DNA of 44,885 bases. Origin: Chthoniobacterales bacterium (GTDB lineage Bacteria > Verrucomicrobiota > Verrucomicrobiia > Chthoniobacterales > UBA10450). The stretch spans positions 1-44,885 of the forward strand of contig JACDGM010000028.1 in NCBI GenBank assembly GCA_013815325.1. The letters are read 5' to 3'. The notes beneath the pieces are model-generated. The model saw only the letters and a program-made list of their open reading frames with translations, was not told the DNA's origin and searched no databases. Position numbers and translations under genes: made by a program. Positions 17,161 through 25,303 of this stretch are shown here, one piece after another (position 1 is the stretch's first letter; every line of letters starts with the position of its first letter).

Positions 17161-17550
17161 TCAGTCCTCCTTCGCCACCCACGGCAGAACGGTCTCGCCG
17201 CTTACCTTCCAAATGTCGCCGCGTTTGCGCAGTCTTAGCTCGTAGAGATTGGAAGGCTCTCCCGCCTTCATCCGGCGGCGAAGCAGCACGACCGCGTTCT
17301 CGGCCGTGACCTCGACGTGCAGGAACTCGGCCTCGGTCAGCAATGGTGGGACGCGTTCAACCGACCAGCTGCGGAATTTCGCGATGGTCTCGGCGCGGGC
17401 CGCGCGCCGCACAGAACCATCGGCTTCGACGAACAGAATATATTGATCGTCGTCGTAGATCATCTCCATCGAATCCACGTCGTAAACGCTGCCGCGCTCG
17501 ATCAGCCGTTCGACAACGCTTCGCGAATCCTTCTGCCATTCTTCGCTCAT
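17161..17550 (-). CDS. NTF2-like (DUF4440-type) small protein
   Basis: This complete 129-residue protein reads SVVERLIERGSVYDVDSMEM, IYDDDQYILFVEADGSV, then NAVVLLRRRMKAGEPSNLYE and RKRGDIWKVSGETVLPW. The pattern fits an NTF2-superfamily domain. A closely similar but broken copy lies at 19277-19719, so the gene was duplicated with the stretch between. The 181 bp downstream of the CGNR gene (16980-17160) hold nothing recognisable. Confidence 0.75.
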   Translation of the reverse strand: MSEEWQKDSRSVVERLIERGSVYDVDSMEMIYDDDQYILFVEADGSVRRAARAETIAKFRSWSVERVPPLLTEAEFLHVEVTAENAVVLLRRRMKAGEPSNLYELRLRKRGDIWKVSGETVLPWVAKED

Positions 17551-17591
17551 TCGATTCCTCCTGATTTTGTTTGTCGCACGCGCAAGCTTCG

Positions 17592-18083
17592 CTATCCGAG
17601 AGGTCTCATGTAAAATCTCGTGTCCAAGGCCATTCTCGGAAACGCCGGCGGCAATGATTCAGCGGGTATTTGGACGAAGACATGCTTCTCGTAGAAGCGG
17701 TGAGCAGCCCGAAACTCCTCCGTTGTTCCCAGGAAGAGTCTTGTGCAACCTTGCTTTCCAGCTTGATCGATTAGTCGATCGAGCAGGCGGGGTCCTACTT
17801 TGAACTCGCCACTTCTAAACGAGCTTGCGACGAACATTTTTCGTAAGGCGCCTTCCCCGTTCCCGATGTCCTTTAGTCCGATGGTGCCGACGACGGTCCC
17901 ATTGCTCTTGGCGACCCAAAACCCTCCAAGGCCATTCTGGTAGAAGCTAGGGATGGAGCGCAGGTCAGGTTGATCCTCCGCTGTTATGTCAAAGCCGAAT
18001 TCGTCCCGTTGGATGGAGACGATCAGATCGATCACCGCCTGTTCACCGCACTGATCAAAGCTCTCAATCGTAATGGTTGCCAT
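17592..18083 (-). CDS. GNAT-family N-acetyltransferase
   Basis: This 163-residue protein shows the GNAT acetyl-CoA site region: GGFWVAKSNGTVVGTIGLKD, LRKMFVASSFRSGEFKVGPR and LFLGTTEEFRAAHRFYEKHV. The Q/RxxGxG/A loop is seen only as a loose SFRSGEFKVG. Acceptor substrate is unknown. It lies in a minus-strand run between the NTF2-like gene and dehalogenase remnants. Complete. Confidence 0.87.
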   Translation of the reverse strand: MATITIESFDQCGEQAVIDLIVSIQRDEFGFDITAEDQPDLRSIPSFYQNGLGGFWVAKSNGTVVGTIGLKDIGNGEGALRKMFVASSFRSGEFKVGPRLLDRLIDQAGKQGCTRLFLGTTEEFRAAHRFYEKHVFVQIPAESLPPAFPRMALDTRFYMRPLG

Positions 18084-18130
18084 GGGCTTTAGGGCTTTAC
18101 GAGGTTAGTAGCACGGGTAGGTCTGGGCTG

Positions 18131-18392
18131 CTAATGCGAAGCGCCGATCGAGCGAGGCGAGAGGAACGCCAGGAGTTCGCGAGCGAGTTCTTCAGGTGCC
18201 TCTTCACCCATGTGGTGACCGCACTCCATCCCTCGCCCGCTCAGTTTCTTCGCCCAGGGCCTCCAGACGGTGAGAACGTCTCCGTAGAGTTCTTCCAGAT
18301 CATCTTTGAGCGCCCACAAGCACAAGGTTGGGCACTGCAGAACGCGGCGGCCGCCCCGCTCCCGCGCGATCACGTCCCAGTTCGAGGCTCGG
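18131..18392 (-). pseudogene. Haloacetate-dehalogenase-type alpha/beta hydrolase, C-terminal remnant
   Basis: The frame reads RRVLQCPTLCLWALKDDLEE, then GRGMECGHHMGEEAPEELAR to its end. This is the last ~80 residues of an alpha/beta hydrolase with the catalytic histidine (CGHHMGEEAPEE). The upstream two thirds are absent; it abuts the stop of the haloalkane-dehalogenase-like gene. An ATG at 18373 could start an 80-residue peptide without a nucleophile. Confidence 0.7.
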
Positions 18393-19290
18393 TCATGCCT
18401 TATGACCCTTCACGGTAATCATTTCGAGAAACCGGGAGAGTGCATCCACGATCTCATCCGGAGAGTCCTCCTGGAGGTAATGGAGACCTCGCACCGTGAC
18501 TTCAGTCTGGTTCTGCCACGAGCGGGCGAAGTCGCGGGCTTTGCCGACCAGCAGCGTCCCCGGTTCGGCATTGATGAACAGCTTTGGTTTGTCGCTCTGC
18601 GCCATCCACGCGCCGTAAGCGTTGACGATCGCAACCACGTCGGCCGGCTCTCCGGCGATGGGGAGCTCGCGCGGCCAAACCAACGTCGGAAGCCGAGAAG
18701 CGGGCGTCGGAAAAGGCGCGCGGTAAGCCGCCATCTCCTTTTCTCCCAGCAGGCGAAACACGCTTTTGGGGAGAACCGTCTCGATGAAGAAATTCTCTTC
18801 CAGCACCAATCGCTCGCCGTCCGGGCCTCGCATTGACCGGAACAGCCGATCGCGACCCTCGGGAAAGTCCTCCCATTCCCTCGGCTGAACGATTGCCTCC
18901 ATGTATGCGATTCCGGCGACCTGATCCGGATGCCGCATTGCGCGATAGAATCCGAGAGCCGAACCCCAATCATGGAGGACGAAAACGGCCGGCTCCTCAA
19001 GAGCCAGCGCGTCAAACCAAGCATCGAGGTAGCGCGCGTGGTCGACGAACCTGTAGGCCTGCGTAGGGGGAGGACCCGATCTTCCCATCCCTACGAGGTC
19101 AGGCGCAAGACAGCCCGCGTTTGCTCACGTCGGCAATGATGTTGCGCCATAAGTATGATGACGTTGGGTTGCCGTGTAGAAAGACGATCGGCATGCCCGA
19201 TCCCACGTCCACGTAGCTCATCTCTGCGTCCGGCACGCGCATTCTGCGTCGCCGATGTGGGTCTTCCGCGCTGATCTCATGCATGATCAT
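18393..19290 (-). pseudogene. Haloalkane-dehalogenase-like alpha/beta hydrolase, frameshifted
   Basis: The first frame (start 19290) has [20 protein letters not shown] and [19 protein letters not shown]; the family continues in another frame from about 19100 with [27 protein letters not shown], the aspartate nucleophile context VFVLHDWGSALGFYRA, and an end at 18393 including TVRGLHYLQEDSPDE. Apart from one frameshift near 19100-19105 the gene is full length (~298 residues) and the catalytic Asp and His are kept. It could be a genuine mutation or a read error. Confidence 0.85.
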
Positions 19291-19719
19291 CCCTCATTGC
19301 CGACATTCGTATCGGCGTCGAAGTCCGACGGCGAGTGTAATTCGCCGCCCTTGGCGAGACGGCCTCGCCGCTTATTTTCCAAATGTCGCCGAGCTCGCGC
19401 AGTCGCAGCTCATAAAGTTTAGGGGCTCGTCCGCCTTCATGCGCTGACGGGAGCAGCACGGCCGCGTTCCCGGCCGCGATCCCGTGCAGGAACTCGGCCT
19501 CTGGCGGCAGCAGCGAAGCGCCTTCGACCGCCCAGCGGCGGAATTTGGCGATGATCTTCCTCGCGAGCCACGCGGTGCATGGAGCCCCCGGCCTCGACGA
19601 ACAGGATGTACTGATCGGTCATCGTAGATCATTTCCATCGTGTCCACGTTGTAAACGCAGCCGCGCTCGACCAGCCGTTCGACGACACGTCGCGGGTCGC
19701 GCTGCGAGCCTTCGCCCAT
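19277..19719 (-). pseudogene. NTF2-like protein, frameshifted duplicate
   Basis: Segments in successive frames match the intact gene at 17161-17550: RRVVERLVERGCVYNVDTME and MIYDD, then DQYILFVEAGGSMHRVAREE, and finally LYELRLRELGDIWKISGEAV. Two or more indels separate them. The tail overlaps the start of the dehalogenase remnant by 14 nt. It is a paralog by duplication, now non-coding. Confidence 0.8.
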
Positions 19720-19783
19720 TCAATTCCTTCCTGATTGCGATGCTCGCACACGCTTGAGAGATTCACGCGCGAAAGTCCGTTCC

Positions 19784-20203
19784 TCAATAGCCAGACGCTT
19801 TCTCGGGCAACATCTCGATCAGTTCCTTTTGTCCATTTAATAAATAGTAAGCAACGAATTTCGCAGGCGCTTGATCCGATGCGTTGTCGAAATGTTCGAT
19901 GACGGTGTTGGCGGGCTCGTAGCAGACCTGACCGGCGTGGAGAGTTTGCAATTGCTGGCCCTTGATCTGAAACCGGATCGTTCCTTCTGCGAGGTAACTG
20001 ATGACCGCGCAGGGGTGACGGTGCAGCCCGGTCTTTTGTGATGGTTTGAAAATAATTTCCCGCACATCGACCGATGAAACGGTCTGAGCGCCGATTTGAG
20101 CCTCAAGCAATTGTTTGCGCTCGATCTTTTCCTGAGCCGTCGCGCGGATCGAAGCGAAAAAGAAAATCAGAATGGCAGCGGAAAAAATCGACTTGTTGTT
20201 CAT
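19784..20203 (-). CDS. Exported cupin-domain protein
   Basis: From the ATG at 20203 the protein has 139 residues. It begins with a signal peptide (SIFSAAILIFFFASIRATAQ). The cupin core has DVREIIFKPSQKTGLHRHPC (metal histidines) and SYLAEGTIRFQIKGQQ, then AGQVCYEPANTVIEHFDN. A longer frame up to 20299 would place the signal peptide internally and is rejected. Periplasmic or lipid-anchored location is likely; function unknown. Confidence 0.85.
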   Translation of the reverse strand: MNNKSIFSAAILIFFFASIRATAQEKIERKQLLEAQIGAQTVSSVDVREIIFKPSQKTGLHRHPCAVISYLAEGTIRFQIKGQQLQTLHAGQVCYEPANTVIEHFDNASDQAPAKFVAYYLLNGQKELIEMLPEKASGY

Positions 20204-20320
20204 GTGAAAAGAGTTCGCCGCTCTGAAACACAGCGGACGTATTGAGACCCCGCACAACGCGGCGGTAGACATCGAAGGGTGGCTCCGATGACCGAACACG
20301 CAGACCGTCTCTCGCGTATT

Positions 20321-21298
20321 CTATTCGAAACCCAAGATTGGGTGAGGCGTATACTCAGAATTTAGTAAAGCCAGTTCCTCCGGATCGAGTTTTACATCAA
20401 GAGAGGCGACCGCATCATCAAGGTGAGCGACTTGCGTCGCTCCGACGATCGGGGAGGTCACGGCTGGTTGGTGTAAGAGCCAGGCAAGCGCCACCTGCGC
20501 CCGCGGAATACCTCGTCTGTCTGCCACTTCGCCCAACTTTCCGACAACCTTTTCATCCGCGGCTTCGGACCCCGCATAGAGTTGCCGCGCGGTTTCGTCG
20601 GTGCGGACGCGATCAGTGCTTGAGAGAGCCTGCCAGGGGCGTGCCAAACGGCCGCGGGCGAGCGGGCTCCACGGGAGAACACCGACGCCCTCTTCGAGGC
20701 AGAGTGGCAACATCTCCCGTTCTTCTTCGCGATTGAGGAGATTGTAATGCGGCTGCATCGAAACGAACCGTGTCCAGGCAAAGCGGTCGGCCAGATGCAG
20801 AGCCTTGCAAAACTGCCAGGCAAACATCGACGATGCGCCGAGGTAGCGCGCCTTTCCTGCTTTTACCACGTCGTGCAAGGCTTCCAGGGTCTCTTCGATC
20901 GGGGTGTGAGCATCCCAACGATGGATTTGGTATAGATCCACGTGGTCCATTCCAAGGCGCTTCAAGCTTCCATCGATCTCAGTCATGATCGATTTCCGTG
21001 ACAAGCCAGGAGCGTTGGCATCGGCACGCATGGGGAAGAAGACCTTCGTCGCGATAACAACCTCATCCCGCCGTGTGAGGTCGCGAATGGCACGTCCCAG
21101 GACTTCTTCGCTTTCACCGCCTGAGTACATGTTGGCGGTATCGAACAAATTGATTCCGTGTTCCAAAGCTTCGCGGATAAAGGTTCGACCACCTTCTTCA
21201 TCGAGATGCCAATTCTTTCCTACTCGATCATAGCTCATGCAACCCAGAGCTATGCGCGAGACCTTAAGTCCCGATCGACCGAGATTGGTGTATTTCAT
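20321..21298 (-). CDS. Aldo/keto reductase
   Basis: This complete 325-residue protein is an NADPH-dependent aldo/keto reductase. It shows MKYTNLGRSGLKVSRIALGC, then GINLFDTANMYSGGESEEVL with catalytic Asp and Tyr, EVVIATKVFF with Lys, and HVDLYQIHRWDAHTPIEETL with His. The C-terminal SPIVGATQVAHLDDAVASLD binds the cofactor. It is close to the YajO/YeaE-type subfamily. It lies downstream of the EamA exporter gene on the same strand. Confidence 0.94.
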   Translation of the reverse strand: MKYTNLGRSGLKVSRIALGCMSYDRVGKNWHLDEEGGRTFIREALEHGINLFDTANMYSGGESEEVLGRAIRDLTRRDEVVIATKVFFPMRADANAPGLSRKSIMTEIDGSLKRLGMDHVDLYQIHRWDAHTPIEETLEALHDVVKAGKARYLGASSMFAWQFCKALHLADRFAWTRFVSMQPHYNLLNREEEREMLPLCLEEGVGVLPWSPLARGRLARPWQALSSTDRVRTDETARQLYAGSEAADEKVVGKLGEVADRRGIPRAQVALAWLLHQPAVTSPIVGATQVAHLDDAVASLDVKLDPEELALLNSEYTPHPILGFE

Positions 21299-21357
21299 AA
21301 CTTTGCTTGTTTAACTTAGGTTAGACATCTACCAATCGCGTGTTGGTCTCAGGTTAA

Positions 21358-22272
21358 TTACCGACATCCGTGTTCGCTGCCGCAGAGTCGCCGATGCAGC
21401 AGCACGCCGCCGATAACCAATCCAACTGCGCCGAGTTCCAGCCAGCTTGGAATCTGTCGAAGGACGATAACTCCGATGACCACCGCTGTGGCGGGGAGAA
21501 GCGCTACGAAGAGAGCATAGGTCGAACGCGCAAGCTTTGTCATGGCAAGCTGATCGAAGGCATACGGAATGACCGAGGACGAAATTCCAACGCCGAATCC
21601 CGCAAGGAGCGCGACGGGATCGAGCAGAGCAGGCATCGCGTCTTTGAGACCGAGAGGGGTGATAACGACGGCGGCGACGAGCATGGCTGCTCCGAGCCGG
21701 TCGATAGGCTTGGTGGCAGGATCGGATCGTGAAACGCGATGCGCCAAAACGATGTAGAGAGTGAAAAGCACCGCGTTCGCGAATGCCCAGGCGAACCCCA
21801 ATGGTTCACCGGCAAAGCGGATATCGGTGAGGAAGTAAACTCCTGCGGCCGCGAGTCCGAGAGCCATCAGATTGCGCCAGCTACGAGCGCCGATCAGAGC
21901 CAGCGCGATTGGGCCGATAAATTCGATCGCGGCCACCGTGCCCAGCGGTAATCGATCAATGGCGAAGTAAAACGAGTAGTTCATCACGGCAAAGACGGCG
22001 CCCAGGCAGACGATGAGCCACCGGGTTTCGTTATTTGTCTTCGCAAACGCCCGCCAAGGTTTGCGCCACAGCACGAAGACGAGAGCCGCGGATACGATTC
22101 GTAGCCACGCCACCCCGCTCACCGGCACGCGGGCAAAGAGGAGGACCGCGAACGATGGCCCCAGGTAGTGGAAGATGGCGGAGCCGACGAAATAGAGCTG
22201 AGGAGGAATGCAATCCGAGAGCGCAGCTGAGCGGCGGACCGGCGAGTTTGCTTTACTGTCTAAGCGGCGCAT
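21358..22272 (-). CDS. EamA/RhtA-type drug/metabolite transporter
   Basis: From the ATG at 22272 the protein has 304 residues and about ten membrane segments. FVGSAIFHYLGPSFAVLLFA, VSGVAWLRIVSAALVFVLWR, LGTVAAIEFIGPIALALIGA and SSVIPYAFDQLAMTKLARST are characteristic of RhtA, an exporter of threonine/homoserine and related compounds. Both EamA halves are present. It is divergent from the second CGNR gene across a 57-bp promoter region. Confidence 0.9.
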   Translation of the reverse strand: MRRLDSKANSPVRRSAALSDCIPPQLYFVGSAIFHYLGPSFAVLLFARVPVSGVAWLRIVSAALVFVLWRKPWRAFAKTNNETRWLIVCLGAVFAVMNYSFYFAIDRLPLGTVAAIEFIGPIALALIGARSWRNLMALGLAAAGVYFLTDIRFAGEPLGFAWAFANAVLFTLYIVLAHRVSRSDPATKPIDRLGAAMLVAAVVITPLGLKDAMPALLDPVALLAGFGVGISSSVIPYAFDQLAMTKLARSTYALFVALLPATAVVIGVIVLRQIPSWLELGAVGLVIGGVLLHRRLCGSEHGCR

Positions 22273-22276
22273 ATAG

Positions 22277-22304
22277 GTAAAGTATAGAGGCGTGGAATCT
22301 TTAC
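22277..22304. promoter_or_regulatory. Inverted-repeat operator candidate in the exporter/CGNR promoter
   Basis: GTAAAG at 22277-22282 pairs with CTTTAC at 22299-22304 across 16 nt, in the short space between the EamA exporter and the CGNR gene. The GTAA/TTAC half-sites recall the GTTAC boxes at the other CGNR gene (16295-16338). Binding is inferred. Confidence 0.35.
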
Positions 22305-22329
22305 GTGTCAAATTGATTTAGATGGTAAA

Positions 22330-22977
22330 ATGCGTTTTCTGCGAAATAGTGTGGACGTGGATTCCGTCTCATTAGAACCCGGTGACTATGAGGGCACCTA
22401 CAAGCTGGTCGGTGGCGAGATTAGCTTCGATTTGGTGAACACAGTTTCGTGGCCGGCCACGACCCGGGAACATGACTGGTTGGACCGGCCCTGCAACGTC
22501 ACGCGTTGGGCAGAGGCCGCAGGAATTTTGAGCCGATCGAACCGCGCCATTCTCGAAGGGCGGTCGGAAGCCAAACTTAGGGAAGAACTGGAGCAGGTGC
22601 GTCAGGTTCGAAGTGACCTTCAAAACGTCTTGAGACCGCTCGCATTTTCCGAGCGCTCCTCGCGAGCTGCAATCGAGACACTGAACACGCTGGTTTATGA
22701 GATCTCTGTGCTCCGGCGCATCGATCCGACCAGCCACCGATGGATCTGGGCGAATCCGGAGTCGCTGACCGAAATCCTCGCTCCGGTCATATGGAATGCC
22801 GCTTACGTTCTCACCAGCGCCGATCACACGCGAATCGGCCATTGCCGGTCATGCAATTGGATCTTCCATGATACGAGCCGCAATCGCAGTCGCCGTTGGT
22901 GCGACATGATAGATTGCGGGAGTCGCGACAAAGCCCTTCGCTATTATCACCGCACGAAATCCAGAGATGCTTCGTGA
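22330..22977 (+). CDS. ABATE/CGNR-type zinc-finger protein, putative regulator
   Basis: This 215-residue protein has KLVGGEISFDLVNTVSW near the start, as in the ABATE region, and a C-terminal finger CRSCNWIFHDTSRNRSRRWC followed by CGSRDKALRYYHRTK. The CGNR signature is changed to CGSR, but the cysteine spacing is kept. It is divergent from the RhtA-type exporter, so it may control export. The sequence differs strongly from the CGNR protein at 16353, so this is not a recent duplicate. The 103 bp after it hold no gene. Confidence 0.85.
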   Translation: MRFLRNSVDVDSVSLEPGDYEGTYKLVGGEISFDLVNTVSWPATTREHDWLDRPCNVTRWAEAAGILSRSNRAILEGRSEAKLREELEQVRQVRSDLQNVLRPLAFSERSSRAAIETLNTLVYEISVLRRIDPTSHRWIWANPESLTEILAPVIWNAAYVLTSADHTRIGHCRSCNWIFHDTSRNRSRRWCDMIDCGSRDKALRYYHRTKSRDAS

Positions 22978-23080
22978 GATGAGATCGCGGCGAATCGCGT
23001 GGAGCGCGGTGCCTGCGCAATTCAATGCCGCAATGGTCTGTTTTCAGGAAACAGCCGAATTGCTCAAAGGCTAGAGCCGT

Positions 23081-23117
23081 TCGTCGCCTTTCAACGACGA
23101 GAGTTGTCTCTCGTCGT
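23081..23117 (+). promoter_or_regulatory. Competing hairpins just before the methyltransferase start
   Basis: A perfect 10-bp inverted repeat, ACGACGAGAG (23094-23103) and CTCTCGTCGT (23108-23117) with a TTGT loop, ends 2 nt before the ATG at 23120. Its left arm can also pair with TCGTCG at 23081-23086 (via CGACGA, 23095-23100). The two hairpins exclude each other. A ribosome-access switch or protein-binding site is possible. No Shine-Dalgarno sequence is seen for the ATG. Confidence 0.5.
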
Positions 23118-23119
23118 GT

Positions 23120-25303
23120 ATGCTCAAGCGCAATGGAAAAGTCGCGAGTCGCGACGATCAACTCAGCCTCTTTGATTTTGGCAATTCGAATGGCCGAACA
23201 AATCTATCTGACTCAATACGGACTCATGGCCGAACGCCATTGGCGGGAATTTCTCCCAGCAATGGTTCGCGAAATGGAGGCGAACGGCACCTTGATGGAA
23301 GCGCTCTTCGAGGCGCAAGAGATCACGCTGGACGAAATGGAAGCGCTCACCCGGCAGCTGGAAACGGAGCAGAAGATGACTCCGCAGCAGGCGCACGACA
23401 CGGCCTGGGAGATGATTCGGGAGCGATACATTCTCCTCCCGCCGGAAGAGAGCTAAGCGCCTGCAACTACCGCATCCGCGCCGAGGACAGACTCGGCGAA
23501 GGGTCGCTCAAGCAGAAGTGTCGCGACAACTTCGTGGCGATCGAGCTGGTGAACAGGCTCGACCAGGAAGGCCGCGCGGCCACGGATGATGAGAAGCGGA
23601 TCCTGGTAAAATGCGTGGGCTGGGGCGGTATCCCGCAGGTCTTCGCGCAGCATCCCGGAACCGACTGGGAAGTCGAGCGTGCAGAACTTAAGAGCCTGCT
23701 GACCGACAGTCAGTATGAAGCAGCGCGCGCCTCGACGCTGAATGCTCACTACACTTCCGCGACCGTAATCAGTGGGATTTACGAGGCCGCGGAGCGACTC
23801 GGCTTTGAGCACGGCCGAGTCCTCGAACCCTCCCTCGGCATCGGACACTTCTTCGGGCTCATGCCCGACGAGATGCATGCGCGCTCGCGACTTACGGGCA
23901 TCGAGGTCGACCCACTCACCGCGCGCATCGCTCTCAAGCTCTACCCGCAAGCAGACATTCGTGCGCAAGGTTTCGAGGCTGCCAGTCTTGTCGACGGCTC
24001 ATTTGATCTCGCAATTTCAAACGTCCCTTTCGGCGATTACAAGCTGCACGATCCGCAGTTCAACGGCCGCAATTTCCTGATTCACGATTACTTCTTCGCG
24101 AAGGCGATCGAGAAGGTGCGAGCCGGCGGGCTGGTCGTATTCATCACGTCCAAGGGCACGCTCGACAAAGTTGATACCAGGCTGCGTGGCTATCTGCACG
24201 AAAGAGTTGATCTCGTCGGTGCGATCCGCCTCCCGAACACCGCCTTCAAACAAAACGCGAACACCGAAGTAACGACGGACATCGTATTTCTGCGGAAGCG
24301 TCTTGAAGGTGAGCAGTCGAACGGGCTGGCCTGGCTGACTCTAGCCGAGCACGTGAACCGCGACGGCATCAGCTTTCGCATTAACGAATACTTCGCGAAC
24401 AACCCGCACATGATGCTCGGTCACATGGCGAACTCCGGCACCATGTATCGGAGGAACGAGCCCGCACTCGTGCCCGATGGACGTGATCTAGCGGAAGCAC
24501 TCCGCGAAGCAATCGCTTCATTGCCACAAGGCATCTACCGCGCTGTGCAAATCCCAACGGAGCGGGAGAGCGCGGAGGTAATCATCGCGCCTGACGACGT
24601 GAAGGAAAACGCCCTGGCGTTGCACGACGGCGTCATCGTCATCCGTACGGCAGGGACGCTCACACCTGTCGCGAATTTAGCTGATGAGACGGCTCGCAGA
24701 ATCCGCGGCTTGATCACAGTGCGCAGTGCCGTTCGCGAAGTCCTGCGCACGCAGCTCGCCGATTCAGGCGACGAGGAAATCGTCCAAGCACGACAGCAAC
24801 TCAATTCAATCTACGATCGTTTCGTTTCCCGCTTCGGCGCGATCAACGAGAGCGCCAACCGCCGCGCCTTCCGCGGCGATCCAGATCTTCCGCTGCTCTG
24901 CTCTCTTGAGGAGTACGACAACGACACCAAGCGAGCGAGCAAAGCCGCGATCTTTCGTGAGCGAACCATCCAGCAGGCGCAACGACCTCGCGCCGCAGAA
25001 TCAGCGCACGATGCACTCGTGCTCTCACTGAATGAACTCGGACGCATTGACCTGGCGCGGATGGAGACGCTTCTATCACGGCCGCCTAACGAGTTTCTCC
25101 CGGAACTGAAAGGACTGATCTATCGCAATCCAGAAACACAGCAGTGGGAAACGGACGATCAGTATCTCGCCGGCGACGTTCGCGATAAATTACGGACCGC
25201 ACGCGACATTGCAGCTACCGATCCGAGTTACCACGACAACGTCACTGCGCTTGAAGCCGTCCAACCAGAAGACCTCACCGCATCGGAAATCGATGCCATC
25301 TGA
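23120..25303 (+). pseudogene. Element-type DNA methyltransferase/helicase, N-terminal (methyltransferase) part
   Basis: This is the first part of the giant methyltransferase-helicase typical of conjugative elements. DDQLSLFDFGNSNGRT and DSIRTHGRTPLAG form the start, then a loop-rich stretch, then YRIRAEDRLGEGSLKQKCRD and the N6-adenine methyltransferase motifs LEPSLGIGHFFGLMP (motif I) and DLAISNVPFGDY (motif IV, NVPFG). It stops at 25303 after LTASEIDAI. About 140 or more residues expected before the helicase are missing and the frame shifts at that point, so the gene is broken. Its first ~110 codons overlap a TnpV-like gene in another frame. Confidence 0.85.
23190..23456 (+). CDS. TnpV-like small protein, nested in another frame
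   Basis: This 88-residue protein is read in a different frame across the 5' part of the methyltransferase gene. It has LTQYGLMAERHWREFLPAMV, MEALFEAQEITLDEMEALTR and TPQQAHDTAWEMIRERYIL, a coherent, mostly helical protein resembling the TnpV family found in mobile elements beside such methyltransferases. The stop is directly before the conserved YRIRAED segment of the other frame. The ATG at 23190 gives the expected N-terminus; 23132 is an alternative. Function unknown. Confidence 0.7.
   Translation: MAEQIYLTQYGLMAERHWREFLPAMVREMEANGTLMEALFEAQEITLDEMEALTRQLETEQKMTPQQAHDTAWEMIRERYILLPPEES

Noticed and set aside
4805..23000. All frameshifts are sequencing errors
   Set aside because: Possible for single indels, but sharp joins between unrelated families, missing gene halves and a nonsense change elsewhere cannot be explained that way, and neighbouring long genes are intact. 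Not excluded for the amidohydrolase and dehalogenase.
22978..23080. CTGTTT-TCAGG-AAACAG inverted repeat (23038-23054) as attachment site
   Set aside because: Only 6-bp arms, no second copy noticed in the window.
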